A stretch of DNA of 64,000 nt from contig JAVTVX010000010.1 of assembly GCA_033439265.1 (NCBI GenBank), positions 8,556,001 to 8,620,000 on the forward strand. Reading direction: 5' to 3'. Below the pieces are notes generated by a model. It saw only the letters and a list, made by a program, of their open reading frames with translations. It searched no databases and was not told the DNA's origin. Of the stretch, positions 1 through 11,648 are shown piece after piece. The position numbers and the translations under genes are program-made. Numbering within the stretch: position 1 is the stretch's first letter; each line of letters begins with the position of its first letter. The DNA is from Dillenia suffruticosa (lineage: Eukaryota > Streptophyta > Magnoliopsida > Dilleniales > Dilleniaceae).

Positions 1-1637
1 AAACGAATGCTTACATCTTTCAACCCTTTTTCACCGGACAATTTATGGGGGTTTTTTCTCTTTTTAATTTGTGCCTGTGAAGTTTTTATGCAATTAGGCT
101 TATGAATTCGTTTGATTTATTTTCTACCATTTTCTTGAATTGTTGTGTTTTCTTGTGGACAAGTGTGGGTTTATCTTCATTTCTGGGCTTTTATATAGTA
201 TTTAACCTATGTTTCTTGTTTAGATTGACTTTGCTTAGAATGTGATGATATTAAGATCCTTTAGATTGTGCCTAGTTCTCAAATGTATTTGTTAAGAAAT
301 TGTTTATGTGGTCTTTGAAATCAAATATCAGAGTGATTAATCGTTTTTATCCTGATTTGATACAGGGTCTATTTTCTCTTCAATTTGGTGCCCCTTATGT
401 CAGCTTTTTTGTTATTCCCATTTTAATTTTCGGCCTTTTAAGTTAGTTCTGTATTCTTTTCTCAAATTTGTGATGCCCGGGGTGATTGAAATACTAACGG
501 AATAGCACTGCAAACGTCAGACACATTTACTTGATTATTAGTCAGGATAGCTATCATAAAATTCAATAAACTAGAGCAAGTTATGTGGGAAGCCGCTGTT
601 TCATTTTTGAATGGCTCTACCATTGAGTATATTGAGGAATGGTGCAGCTAAGAATATACCAAGAATTTGTTTCTCTGTTCTTTTTCATTAATTATTTAAT
701 AAGACTAGCTGGAATTAAATTTAAAAAGCACCTGTAATGATGTGCTTCTGCTCGGATTGGTTGATGACTATGGTTTTTGTAGAATGAGATTTTGATAACC
801 TCAGTCTAGATTTTAGGAATATCTCAAAATAAAGTTTCATGCAACTTCTAACTAATCGGCAATTTCTTGAGATATTTGTGTTCTGCAGTCAATTTAGATG
901 TATATTGTCTTGCATCCTTTTTTTTTTTTTTTTTTTTTTTATAAATAGAGCCATGGAGTGTCCCAAAGCTTAATGTGTATGCATCTTAGAGTGTTACTTT
1001 AGGTATAAGTGGGTGGATATGTCTGATAAATTGGTATATATGCAATTTAACTAGGATTTCAGTCACCAAACAACCTAATGAAGTCATGCATGCCTTCAAA
1101 TTTCTAGTAGATGTTAACCTTATTTTGCTGATGGTCTGACTAAGCCATAAATTCTCTTTGTTCCTGGATTTCTTCTTGTCTGAAGAATGTGAGAGTGAGG
1201 ATATTTTCCCCCCTCTTTAGTGTACTGTTTCCCTTACTGACATAGGCAATCTTTTGCTATTTCTTGACTTTCTTTTTTTATCTGCTTTCTTCTTCCTTTA
1301 TTCTGTTGGGTCATATGCAAAGCCGTATGGTTGAATTCAATGTGCACTAATATGTTGGAACAAACTTTTGATGGGCTTTGTTCTTCATGGTATCCCTAGA
1401 GACTGTTCTGTTTGTCTGACTGGTTCAACTTCTAGCATTTATTGGGAATCTAGGAGCTGGTGAGAACATCGCAGTTGTGATGCGCAGTTACCTAAATAAA
1501 GTTTGGGCTAAAGGCACAATGAAGAATGGAAAATGGAGGAATTCCTTAAGTTTTATTTATGCCAAGGAAATTTCAAATTGTTCAGGGTTCCAAGTATTGT
1601 ATTGACTAGCTCTTGACTCTTATCATGTTGGTTGCAG
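1..1637 (+). other. Intron upstream of the first visible RTNLB exon
   Basis: AT-rich sequence without a credible coding exon. It ends in a pyrimidine-rich stretch and the AG at 1636-1637 that precedes the first recognisable reticulon exon, so most or all of it should be the long first intron of the gene. A 20+ bp T run lies near 919-940. A GT at 1460 follows a GGAGCTG that would fit the phase of the next exon, but an in-frame TAG lies just upstream, so I did not call an exon there. The N-terminal exon is inferred to be outside the window. Confidence 0.6.
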
Positions 1638-2670
1638 CTGCTGATGTTTTCTTGTGGAGGAACAAGAAAATTTCTGCCAGTGTACTTGGTGGCGCCACAT
1701 CATTGTGGGTTGTCTTTGAATTGATGGAGTATCACTTGCTTACCCTCGTGTGCCATGTCCTAATACTAGCTTTGGCAGTCCTTTTCTTGTGGGCCAATGC
1801 CTCCACCTTCATCAAGAAGTAAATCCTTGACATTCTTGCCTATCCTGCATGGATGATTTTGTTAACCTTCTTAACTTTGCTCTTTCTTTATAGGGTGCCA
1901 CCTCGCATTCCAGATGTCAAACTTCCAGAGGATTGTGTATTGCAAGTGGCCTCTGTTGTGAGATTTGAACTGAACCGAGCTTTATCTACTTTACGTGATA
2001 TTGCATCTGGGAAAGATTTGAAGAAGTTTCTTGGTGTACGTTGAGATCATTCCCTTTTCATTCATTTGCAATTCTATTTTCGATTCATTCCTCTCCTCTT
2101 CATGTGTACATGCATAGGAGCAAGGGTGCATTAATTTTTAGATTTATGTAACCTTAATGGTATTATCACAATATTATATTGAGTCATTGCAAGTGTAGAC
2201 TTGGAATATGTGTCATACATTATGAATTGCTGGATCCAAAATACTGTAGTTATGTAGCTAGTCTTGGTGTCACATTTTGATAGTGGAAACTATCACGTAC
2301 TTTCTCTTGCAGCATTATATTTAAGGTATTTGTATTTCTTATTTTCAGGTGATTGCTGGCTTGTGGGTTCTGTCAATTGTTGGCAATTGTTTCAACTTCT
2401 TGACTTTGTTTTACATATGTAAGTCCTTTTCTTTTTCCTCTTTGCAACCATTTCTACTGTCGTAACAGATTCTGATAACCCCATTCATTGGTTTCTGAAA
2501 CAGCCTTTGTATTACTCCATACGGTGCCTGTGCTTTATGAGAAATATGAGGACAAAATCGACCCACTTGCTGAGAAGCTAGAGGCAGAGCTTAAAAAGCA
2601 ATATGCTGTGTTTGACGCCATGGTTCTAAGCAAGATCCCTAGGGGACCATTGAAAGACAAGTTTGCCTAA
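1638..2670 (+). CDS. RTNLB: Reticulon-like protein B (RTNLB), 3' part, four exons
   Basis: Exons 1638-1818, 1894-2035, 2349-2418 and 2504-2670 (TAA at 2668-2670), joined by GT/AG introns, read continuously for about 186 residues. The reticulon homology domain is nearly complete. It begins with [11 protein letters not shown], then a long hydrophobic hairpin (ISASVLGG to FLWANA), a loop of about 66 residues with [13 protein letters not shown], a second hairpin ([13 protein letters not shown] to [15 protein letters not shown]), and a short cytosolic tail ending KDKFA. Family members wedge into the ER membrane and shape tubules; some Arabidopsis RTNLBs also affect receptor trafficking. Full-length plant proteins are about 250 residues, so roughly 70 N-terminal residues lie upstream of the window. 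The exon phases are consistent and I see no frame breaks, so the gene looks functional. Neighbouring gene order suggests an RTNLB3-type protein, but the exact paralog is not resolved. Confidence 0.92.
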
Positions 2671-3509
2671 GCACTTTTTGGGCAGCTCTCTAGTCTCTCC
2701 CCCATTTAGGCTTACCCGTAGAACCCTTCTTTTCGTTTCATGCTTTACAATGTTCAGGTGCAAAACCGTTAATGAAATGTGATACAGGTTATGCCTTTTC
2801 ATACATTTTTGATGATGGATTCTAACATTAGGGCTGGCTGTTTTGATTTTGATTCCTATTTTCTGTCCTGGGTTTTATGAATACTTAAAAGTGGGGTGTG
2901 CAAATGGTGAATATTACACCTTGTTTTCTTTCATTTAGCTTCAAAAAAGCATGGGAATTTTTATCCTATTAGAAAAGAAAGACTCCAACATTGCACCAGT
3001 GGTATTAGGGGCTCTGATCATTGTGTCTTGGTAGTGCCCCATGCGGGGGGTACTGTGCTCCAAACTTGAAATCAGGCCTATCGTGACAATTGCCCGCTCA
3101 AGTCTGCAAGCAAATCAAATTGTCGGAGTATATGATCCAAACACCACTGTTGGGTATTCCCAATTTCTCGAAATCCTTTCCCAGGCAATTATTTTGGGTT
3201 GGTTGATATCAAACAATGGTACATTTTGGCGCTTTGTCATGTGGTGAAAAATGGCGTAGTAGTGGGTACAATCTGCAGCGGAAGTTAAACATCGGCAACT
3301 TTCATTCAATTGTTTTTAATGGTTGATGGTAGTAAAACTGTTGGCATGGGAGAATGCGCAATTATTTTATCCATCTTTTCAGCGTGTGAATCTCGGGGCT
3401 TAATTGACATCAACTGAAGTTCGAATTCATGAAGCTTATTTCTTGGGTTTTACTAAGGTGCATGCAGCCTTAATTATTAGCGAAATTTTCTTTATCGGTG
3501 GCAGAACAT
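2671..3509. other. 3' UTR of the RTNLB gene and flanking intergenic DNA
   Basis: The first 100-150 bases after the stop codon should be 3' UTR; an AATGAAA-like element lies near 2772. The rest has no convincing ORF or repeat structure. Short ORFs in both directions around 3041-3309 overlap each other and match nothing I recognise. Confidence 0.45.
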
Positions 3510-3585
3510 TAATTTCAATTGGGATGGGAAAAATTCTTCCTTCTAATTAATTTCAATTGGGATGGGAAAAATTCTTCCTTCTAAT
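3510..3585. repeat. Tandem duplication of a 38-bp unit
   Basis: Two adjacent, apparently identical 38-bp copies (3510-3547 and 3548-3585), each beginning TAATTTCAATTGGGATGGGA. A recent local duplication with no coding content, lying just left of the pyrimidine tract at the LINE 3' end. Confidence 0.9.
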
Positions 3586-3609
3586 TTCAATTGATGCCCA
3601 AAAAAGTTG

Positions 3610-3772
3610 ATTCTCTCTCTCTCCTACAAGGGTGTCATGCCCTCCTCTTTCCGTCGTTGTCATCAATCCCTCTCTCTCTCTGTTTTCTTTCTTTTTTCTT
3701 TTTGTTTTTTTTTTCTTCCTTTGTCTTTGTCTTTGTTTTGCCTTTGTCTTTGTCCTTCTTTTTTTTTTTTTT
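3610..3772. repeat. Pyrimidine-rich low-complexity tract ending in a T run
   Basis: CT dinucleotides, then CTTTGT-type hexamer repeats, then a T run at about 3758-3772. On the minus strand the T run reads as poly(A) directly after TTTTTGTAAT. This is typical of a plant L1 3' end, so at least the right-hand part is probably the tail of the LINE to its right. The ORFs across the tract are artefacts of base composition. Confidence 0.7.
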
Positions 3773-4097
3773 ATTACAAAAAGGAGAGACACACCTAACA
3801 TCTAAGAGAGGCTATACCTCTTACATCTCTTTCTAAAAAACAAAGCACTACGTTGAAGGACGACTGCAACTTATGAACCCCGGTGGGAACTTTATGATTA
3901 GCTAAAACATTAGCACAAGAATTTTCTTCTCTAGGGACAAATAGGATATCTCATAATTCAAGTTTCTCAATCAGCGTCCGACACTCAATCAACACATGAG
4001 AATTTGGATGAGAAATTAAATTTGGAGCTTTCAAAGCCTTTACCACTAATAAGGATTCAAGTTCCAGGATCACCGAAGCAAATTGATGATCCATCAG

Positions 4098-4170
4098 TCC
4101 CTCGCCTAGTGGTCACAACTCCCTCTCCCAATCTGGTGATCTCAGATTTGAATCTCTGTGTAAAAAAAAA
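4098..4170 (+). mobile_element. Short tRNA-derived SINE, family A copy 1
   Basis: A 73-bp insert flanked by an exact 11-bp direct repeat TGATCCATCAG (4087-4097 and 4171-4181). It starts TCCCTCGCCTAGTGGTCAC (A-box-like CCTAGTGG), contains CTGGTGATCTCAGATTTGAA (B-box-like GATTTGAATCT) and ends in a run of nine A. It splits the RNase H domain of the surrounding LINE; removing it and one repeat restores the LINE protein from LMDH onward. Related copies lie at 51667-51768 and 51964-52058. Confidence 0.8.
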
Positions 4171-7100
4171 TGATCCATCAGGATACTTAGGCCCTCATAT
4201 ATGGCACGTAACTCGGCAAACTCTTGGTCCACCATCCCTAAGTTGGTTGTAAAACCGAGGACCCATAAACAATGTTCATCTCTAAGAATGCAACCTGCAC
4301 TTCTCGAATGCAAATGATGGAAGATTGAACCATCCATGCTAAGCTTGAAATATCCTGATGGAGGAGGGCACCAACTAACCCACCTTCCTTTCTTGTGAGG
4401 AAAGATTCTACACTGCGCAATAGCTGTAAAAGCATTCTTAGCATAATTTATTGCAAACTGTAGGGTTATCTTCGACTGGAAGTCTCGCCCCTCAAAAACC
4501 ACCTGGCATCTAGATTTCCACAGAGCCCATAGCATTGAAACAAAGAGAAAGGACCAAGGAAGGTCCATATGAATAGCATGAGAGCGACAACTGCTACTCA
4601 ACCAATCAAAAGAACCCTCCGATGAGAAAAGCAAGCGATGAAGATAAGATTCACCAAGAAGCAGCTCCTATGTCCAACGACTCCTATTATAGTCTCGTAG
4701 GATGTGCATTATCGTCTCTTCTTCCAAATGGCATAGAGGGCATTAAGCTTCCATGGAAAATCTTCTCCGACCCCATTCCTAATTCGTTAGAACTCTATTT
4801 TGGGCCACTAACACAGAAAGAATTTTACTCATTCCAGACATTTTATTTTCCACACTCATCTCCGATCAAGAGAGCCCTGAAGGTTTAACTCCTCCATACT
4901 TTGTAACATCTTGTAAGCCGAACTGACTGAGAAACAACCACTATCCTCCCCCACCCAAAAATATCTCATCATCCATCCGATGGTCTCGAGGAATAACCTC
5001 CCCTCAAATTTCCTCCACTCAATCTTGAGGCAGGATATCCGAGAGCCTATCAATATCCCAATGTCCCTCTGAGGTAATAAAATGATTTACCCTCAACTGG
5101 GTCTCCTCATCCTGCAATCCCCCCCCCTCTACTACACTCCAAAGGTTGGGCTCCCACCCAAAGATTAACCAAAAACTAATTTTCGACCCATCTCCAAGCT
5201 GCCATCTAATCCCCTCCCTCAACACATCCCAACCTTGCAATATACCTCGCCACAATGTCGAGCATCCTATACTACAGTTATGCGAAAGTAATTGATTCTC
5301 ATGAAGATACTTCCTAGTTAATACCTGACACCATATCGTTGTCTTCTCGTTCATCAATCTCCACCCCAACTTCGCAAAGAAAGCCCTGTTGACATTTATA
5401 CTTTTACGGAGGCCTAGGCCCCCCTCGTGGTGGGGGAGACAAACAACATCCCATCCCATACTATGAATCCTTCTCAAGACCTCTGAGTCACCTCACAAGA
5501 ATTTTCGATTGTATAAATCCAATTGTTTACATGTATTTCTGGAAGCCAGGCCACTTGCATTACATAAGAGGGAATTGAAGAAGTTACTGCCTGGATTAGG
5601 GTTCGTCTACCAGCCATACTAAGAAGCTTCATCTTGCATGCAGCCACTCGGTTGGTAACCCTTTCCTCTAAAAACTGATAGGTATTAGCTCGAATTCGCC
5701 CATGTAGAATGGGCACTCCCAAATAGCAACCCAAAGTATCTGTGAGCTGGAAATTACATTGGGTTCTTCTGGGAAGCAGAGCCCTAGGAGACACAAACAA
5801 TTTAGATTTAGATGGATTAATTTCGAGACCAGTGCATAAAGTAAATTCCCATAAACAATCTAAAATTGCTTGCAGACATCTTGGTTTAGGTTTTACAAAT
5901 AACATGAGATCATTTACGAAAAAAAAAATGAGAGATCTTACAAAGTGAGATGTTTTAATAGGCACTCATTTCCCCAACTTCTCCCTATCTTGAATCATAT
6001 ACGATAGCTTTTCCATCACAAGAATGAATAAATAGGAAGACAGTGGATCACCCTGCTGAAAACCTTTCCCCAGAGGGAAAAAAGGCATAACCTCTCCATT
6101 CCACAACAAAGCTGAACTAGCATTAGACACCGCAAACATGATACACCGAGACAAAGGCATAGGGACACCAAAATCCAGCAAAGTTTGCCCTAGAAACTCC
6201 AAAGAAACACTGTCATAAGCACGCTTAAGATCCACTTTCAACACCATACTCCACCATCTGCTACAAGAATGCTGAATTATGCTGGCAATTTCTTCAGTGA
6301 CGATTATATTGTCCGTTGTATTCCACCCAGGGATGAAATTACTCTGAAATGATCCCACCAAGTTCTGAATGATCGGCCGAAGCCTATTAACCGGCATTTT
6401 TGACAAGATCTTATATCTTGTATTTAGGAGGTTGATTGGTCTAAACTCCCCAAGTACTTTTGGATAGACATGCGCCCGGGTCGGTTTGGGTCCGAAAATC
6501 GGCCCAGCTAGCTCGGAAAAAGCCAGGCCCATGAACGGGACCGGTGCTACAGTAACCCGAACCGGGATACTGTAGTGAGCCGGGCCGGTTCAAGGGATTT
6601 TGGAACAGTGAACCGGCCCATGGAACTGGCTCGGTCCGGTACGGAATCAGCCCAGCCCGGCAGGTTCCAACGGCTATATCTCTCTATTTTTTTTATTTTT
6701 TGAATTTTTTTTTCAATTTTGCCCCTTCCAATAGTTATAAAACGGTTAGTTTTGAGATTATTTTGGTTAATAAGGTCAAAAAATTTTTCTATAAATATCT
6801 TACACCCCATTTCCAAAATTTTCATAACAAAATATCTCTCTCTTACATCTACATTGTTTTCAATATTACTACATTTTCTCAATTTTCATAACTATTTCCA
6901 TTATCATTTCCTTTTCACCATTTTTTAAATTCTTTATACCATATTTTATATCATTTCCACCAATTTTTACACTATTTCCATTATCATTTCTACCATTATT
7001 TTTATTAAACACATTATCATTTCCTTTTCACCATTTTTTAAATTCTCTATATCATTTTCTATACCATTTCTATCAATTTTTACACCATTTCCATTATTAT

Positions 7101-7621
7101 TTCCACCATTATCTTTCCATTATCTTTCCATTATCCTTTTCACCATTTTTGTATTCTAAACTTTGTGAAATCCATTGAATCAATATGGAACGGCATAACA
7201 TGTTTAGAAAAATTCTGTTTGGGGGCAACTAATTGTCGAAAGAAAAAGATAGTTAAGCAAGGACAGACGAACTCCACCTCTTACCCGGGAACTTTTCTTG
7301 TGCTCTTGCTACAGAACAGTTTGGGTGGAGAAGGGAGAATTACAAATTTTTCACGACCTTCAACATTGATCAAAATTTGACAAGATTTCAAGATTGAAAA
7401 CTCAAATTCAAGATTTTGTGAAAAACAATTGCGATATCCATCCAGTCGGTACATTTAATTTTTTTGCATCTTTATTTTCTTGCATTTGCATTACATTTGC
7501 ATTACCTTTTTTTAAATAATTAAATCTTAAATTTTTTTTAAAAAAATTTAATCTTAAATTTCATTTTAAAAATTTAATCATATATTTTATTTTAAAAATT
7601 TATTCTTAATTTTTTAATAAA

Positions 7622-9574
7622 ATGATCGGAACACACTCTTCACAATTTTCTCAACAATCTCCTCTTCCTCTATTTAATATAGATATTGAAACTTTTTTTG
7701 AAAAAACTGAATCAAGTAATATATAATTTAATACAATACAGACTAAAAAATATGATATTAATATATGAACATTTTTTAAGAAAAAACATAAAAAACAAAA
7801 AATAATTTGTAAAATTTGTTATCAAAAATATAAATTTTTTAAAGGTTGGAGGGTAGACACACTTAGAAAACACTTAGTTAATAATTATCTAAATAAATTA
7901 TCGCAAACAAGACAAGCACGAATTGTTACAGGGAGATGTAATATAACTGATACATTTAAATATAATTCGGATAAAGAAAAAATTGGATAAATAGAATGAC
8001 TAGAAAGAAAAGAATTACCACTTAATATAGTTGCATATCTCGTATTTGAAGAATATGTATAAAAATATTTACAACCCGATTATAAAAAAAGTAGTAAAAA
8101 CTCCGGTAGGAGAAAATTATTAGATAGATATTAAAAATTAAAAATGATATAATTATACAATTTATGACTAGTGATTGTAAATTTTCATTAATTTCGGATA
8201 GTTGAAAAAATGAATATAAAAAAAAATATTATATTGTAATAACATGTCATTGGATAAATAATTCATACTCTTTAGAAAAATGAATTTTATCTTTTCAACG
8301 TTAGGAATTTTCACATTCCGATACACATATAGCTAGAATAATTTCAAATGTTGTTTATGACTATGAAATAAGTGATAAAATTTTTTCTATTTCATTTGAT
8401 AATGTTTCCTCTAATACTATTACGGTTAATAGTTTAAAAAATTCTTTAAACACAATTTTAAATAAAACTTTTTTTTTCATGTTAGATGTGCATGCCATAT
8501 AATTAATTTATGTGTTAAGGATGGTTTAGCAATGAGAGAACTATTTTTAAAATCTTTTTGTGATTTAATTCATTAAATAAAAAAATTTTCTGCAAAAACC
8601 TAATAAATTAGACAATTATTTTTGTTATATAATAAAAAATATAAAAAATTTAAAATGGAATGTGACACAAGATGAAATTCAACATATGATATGTTATAAG
8701 ATGTATTTTCTTTTCAAAATATTTTAATTGAATTTCAAATTCAAATTACGAATATGGTTTTATTGATAATAACGTTTTCGATTTTGTATTTACACTTACT
8801 AAATTATTAAAAATTTTTTATTTATATATAAATTTATTTTCCGAATATTATTATCAACTAGTCATTTGATATTACCAAATCTTTGTAAAATTATTTATAT
8901 ATTTAATGAATTTGAAAATGAAAAAAAAATTTGGTAAAATTGTTCTTTCTATGAAAACAAAATTTTTAAAATATTATGAAAAAATTTCAATTTTATATTT
9001 AGTTGCAAGTGTATTAGATCCACGTGTTAAAATTGAAGGTGCTGAAATATTAATTGATTGTTTTGCACAAGATTTTCCATTAGAAGTGTTTATTAATTCA
9101 CATTTTTTAAAATAACAAATATCTCATACTTTATAATCAATATTTGAACTATATGAAAAGAAAAAAAATAATTTAAATACTAATAATATAGGTGGTAGTA
9201 ATAGTAATAGCACTCAATCATTTTCATTTTCATTTAATATTGTACACATGTTAGGAAAAAAACAAAAAAAATTGTCATCATTTAATTAATTACTTTTATA
9301 TAAATAAACAACTAGATTAGAAAGTTTTGATAATACTGATATATATGATATATTAGGTTGGTGAAAAAATAATGTATTGTATTATCCAATTTTGACATAA
9401 ATGGCTAAAAATATACTAACTCCTCCGGTATCCACAGTGTCATCGGAAAGTATTTTTAATGCAGGTAGTCGAGTGTTAATCGAAAAACGTACAAATTTAG
9501 CGGTCAATACTTTAGAAATCTTAATTTGCATTAAATATTGGAAGGATATAGAAAAAGAATGCAAAAAATCATGA
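7622..9574 (+). pseudogene. hAT transposase (BED finger, RNase H-like, hATC), degenerate
   Basis: The first in-frame ATG is at 7622. A BED-type finger remnant lies at about 7770-7890 (KKQKIICKICYQKYKFF, then DTLRKHLVNNY). Farther on is the conserved segment LYLVASVLDPRVKI at about 8990-9035. The C-terminal dimerisation domain at about 9360-9570 has WWKNNVLYYPIL, PVSTVSSESIFNAGSRVL and RTNLAVNTLEILICIKYW. Internal stops are numerous between 7720 and 8900, so the protein is not made. Active relatives cut and paste elements through the terminal repeats described for the parent transposon. Confidence 0.85.
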
Positions 9575-9604
9575 AAATCTCGGAAGATGATGAACAAGAA
9601 ATAA

Positions 9605-9605
<1 letters not shown>

Positions 9606-9659
<54 letters not shown>
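9606..9659. repeat. (AAT)n microsatellite
   Basis: About 18 uninterrupted AAT triplets directly after the hAT transposase remnant, inside the transposon. Confidence 0.95.
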
Positions 9660-11648
9660 TAACAAAAAAAAATCAAAATAATGTAAAAATTAAAATAATT
9701 TAACAAAAAAAATTAATGGATTTTAAAACCCAAGTGATAAGTTTGGTAGTGGACGTATATCGAATTCGGTAGAATCACTCTAAAAATTGTCTCTAATTTT
9801 TAAATTTTTTTTATAAAATATGAATTAAAAAAACAAAATGAATAAATAAATCATTATAAGAAAATATAAAACAAAACAACAACAAAGTTAAAAAAAAATG
9901 GAGTTACAAAAATAAAATAGAATTAAAAAATAGAGTTACAAAAAAAAAGTTAAAAAATGACAAGAAAAAGGGCCGAACCGGGACCGGCCCAGCGGTTCCA
10001 GTTCAGCGGGCTGGGCAGGTTCAACTTTAAAAAAATTGGAACCGGCCCGGACTGGCCTAGGAACCGCAGCCAGCCCGGCCCGCGGTTCCGGGAACCGCCC
10101 TTAAACCGGACCGGGCCCGGCCCGGCCCGGCCCGGTTCCAACACTACTTCTTGATGGGGATTCTTAAGAGTCAACACAATAAATGCTTGGAGATATGTTG
10201 GAAAACAAAAACCATCCCAAAGGGCTTCTGTCACAAAGTGAAGAAGGGAATGTCGAGTTAGATCCCAAACTTTTGATAGAAGATTGTTTGGATAACATCC
10301 GGACCTAGAACTTTTAACCCTTTCATTGAAAACACCGCTAACTTCACTTCATTGGACTCTACCGGCTTCACAAGAACCCTTTGATCATCCTCAGATATCC
10401 GTTGTCGCCAACATCCATACTTACTTGACCAAGCATCCAAATGCACTGCTGAAAACATGCCTAACAAGGAGTGCGCATGATCCTTTAGCTTTTCCATAGT
10501 AGAATACCAAACCCCATTCATCTTTAGCCTTGAAATCCTGTTAAAATTCTTCCGAATGACTATTGTAAGATGAAAAAAATCTTGTATTCTGATCTCCTTC
10601 ACTAAACCAACTTAATCTCGATTTTTGATGTTGGAAAATCTCTTCTATGTCCAATATGCGGTGATATTCATCCAACAACTCTCTTTCCAAAGTCACAAAG
10701 ATCTGGAATTATCATATAACGGTGATTTTTGAATCCCCCAAAGCCTGCCTGCTAACTTTCTTTTATGACGAAAAATATTTCCAAAAACCTCTCTTCCATG
10801 ACTGAAGGTCAACAGATGCTAAACGAATGTTATCCATTAGAGAAGCGTCCCTCTCGACCAAGCCTCAGTAAATACCTGCTCGAAATATGGATGGTGGATC
10901 CAAACTGCCTCAAACCTAAACAGTCGCCTTTCTTCTGAGCAGAGGATGATGATTGCCTTGAATACGAGGCAAAACAACCACCTTTGCATTAGGAAAAGAT
11001 AACCGGCTCGCCGTATTACCCAAGACCTTGTCCAACCTTTCTCGGAGAGTAACCAACCCATTTCTCTTTCTGATCCATGTATAAGCACAACCAGAAAAGC
11101 TCCGGTCATGAAGATCACATCTCCGCCAATAATCCCTGAATCGAGCAGCTCTCCTTGTCATCAGCGCATTCCGAATGGTTGTTTTCGAAGGACCAACAAT
11201 GTCATTAAAATCCCTAAGAGCAATCCAGGCATCTCTCATAGTATTAGCTATGGTAAACAACTTACCCCAAGCAATATCTTTTGCCCGTCAATGTGGCTAG
11301 ATGTACACAAAAGTAGCAAACGACCTACTAACATCCAACAGAATCCCACAGTGAATTAATTGATCTAACAACTGAATAATATCAACTATGATACGAGATG
11401 ATCTCCACGTATTCCAAAGGCCGCCCCCTACAACCTAATGAGGACACCTTTTCTCTTCAAAAAAGTAGGGGGAGCGGTCATATTCGATTTGGTTTCCAAA
11501 AGACAAACAACATCAACTTCATGAAGCTTAACTAATTCCAAAGGAGCCCTCCGCACCTGAGGGTTTCTAAATCCACACACATACCACACTAAAAGGTTCT
11601 GAGACATCATTAACAAATAAATAAAAATAATGGGAAAAGAGAGAAAGC

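Larger units (their letters stand above)
6465..10146 (+). mobile_element. Ac-like hAT DNA transposon, inserted in the LINE
   Basis: The ends are imperfect inverted repeats: the left begins TAGACATGCGCCCGGGTCGG, and the right read inward begins TAGTGTTGGAACCGGGCCGG. They are flanked by an 8-bp duplication with two mismatches (CTTTTGGA at 6457-6464, CTTCTTGA at 10147-10154). Both subterminal regions (6465-6680, 9960-10146) are packed with GGCCCGG/CCGGTT motifs, the usual transposase-binding arrangement of this group. The very AT-rich middle encodes a decayed hAT transposase. Removing the element and one duplication joins the LINE reverse transcriptase reading frame without a gap (HQEV to LGEF), which independently fixes the boundaries. 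Confidence 0.9.
3860..11610 (-). pseudogene. LINE ORF2: endonuclease, reverse transcriptase, RNase H (broken)
   Basis: Starts at about 11610 (MMSQNLLVWYVCGFRNP), 38 bases after the end of ORF1. Pieces in order are as follows. The endonuclease N-terminus (11610-11428) has CLLETK. The endonuclease C-terminus (11260-10916) has DFNDIVG, SGCAYTWIR and GNHHP where active enzymes have SDHHP. The RT N-terminus (10602-10155) has GPDVIQTIFYQK. After the hAT insertion comes the RT core (6464-5474), with EFRPINLL, VLKVDLKRAYDSV and GFQQGDPLSSYLF. The catalytic box reads FVNDLMLF instead of F/YxDD, which removes one aspartate. The linker and zf-RVT-like region spans 5477-4640, and the RNase H domain (4634-3880) has FKLSMDGS, AELRAIYEGL and a C-terminal REENSCANVLAN. 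Frames shift several times. Nothing here can be active. Confidence 0.88.

Noticed and set aside
1438-1460. Candidate upstream RTNLB exon ending GGAGCTG|GTGAG
   Set aside because: The required frame contains TAG a few bases upstream and the residues do not match the family N-terminus.
3591-3836. Leu/Ser/Phe-rich ORFs across the pyrimidine tract
   Set aside because: They are produced by CT and TTTGTC repeats at the LINE 3' end; no protein features.
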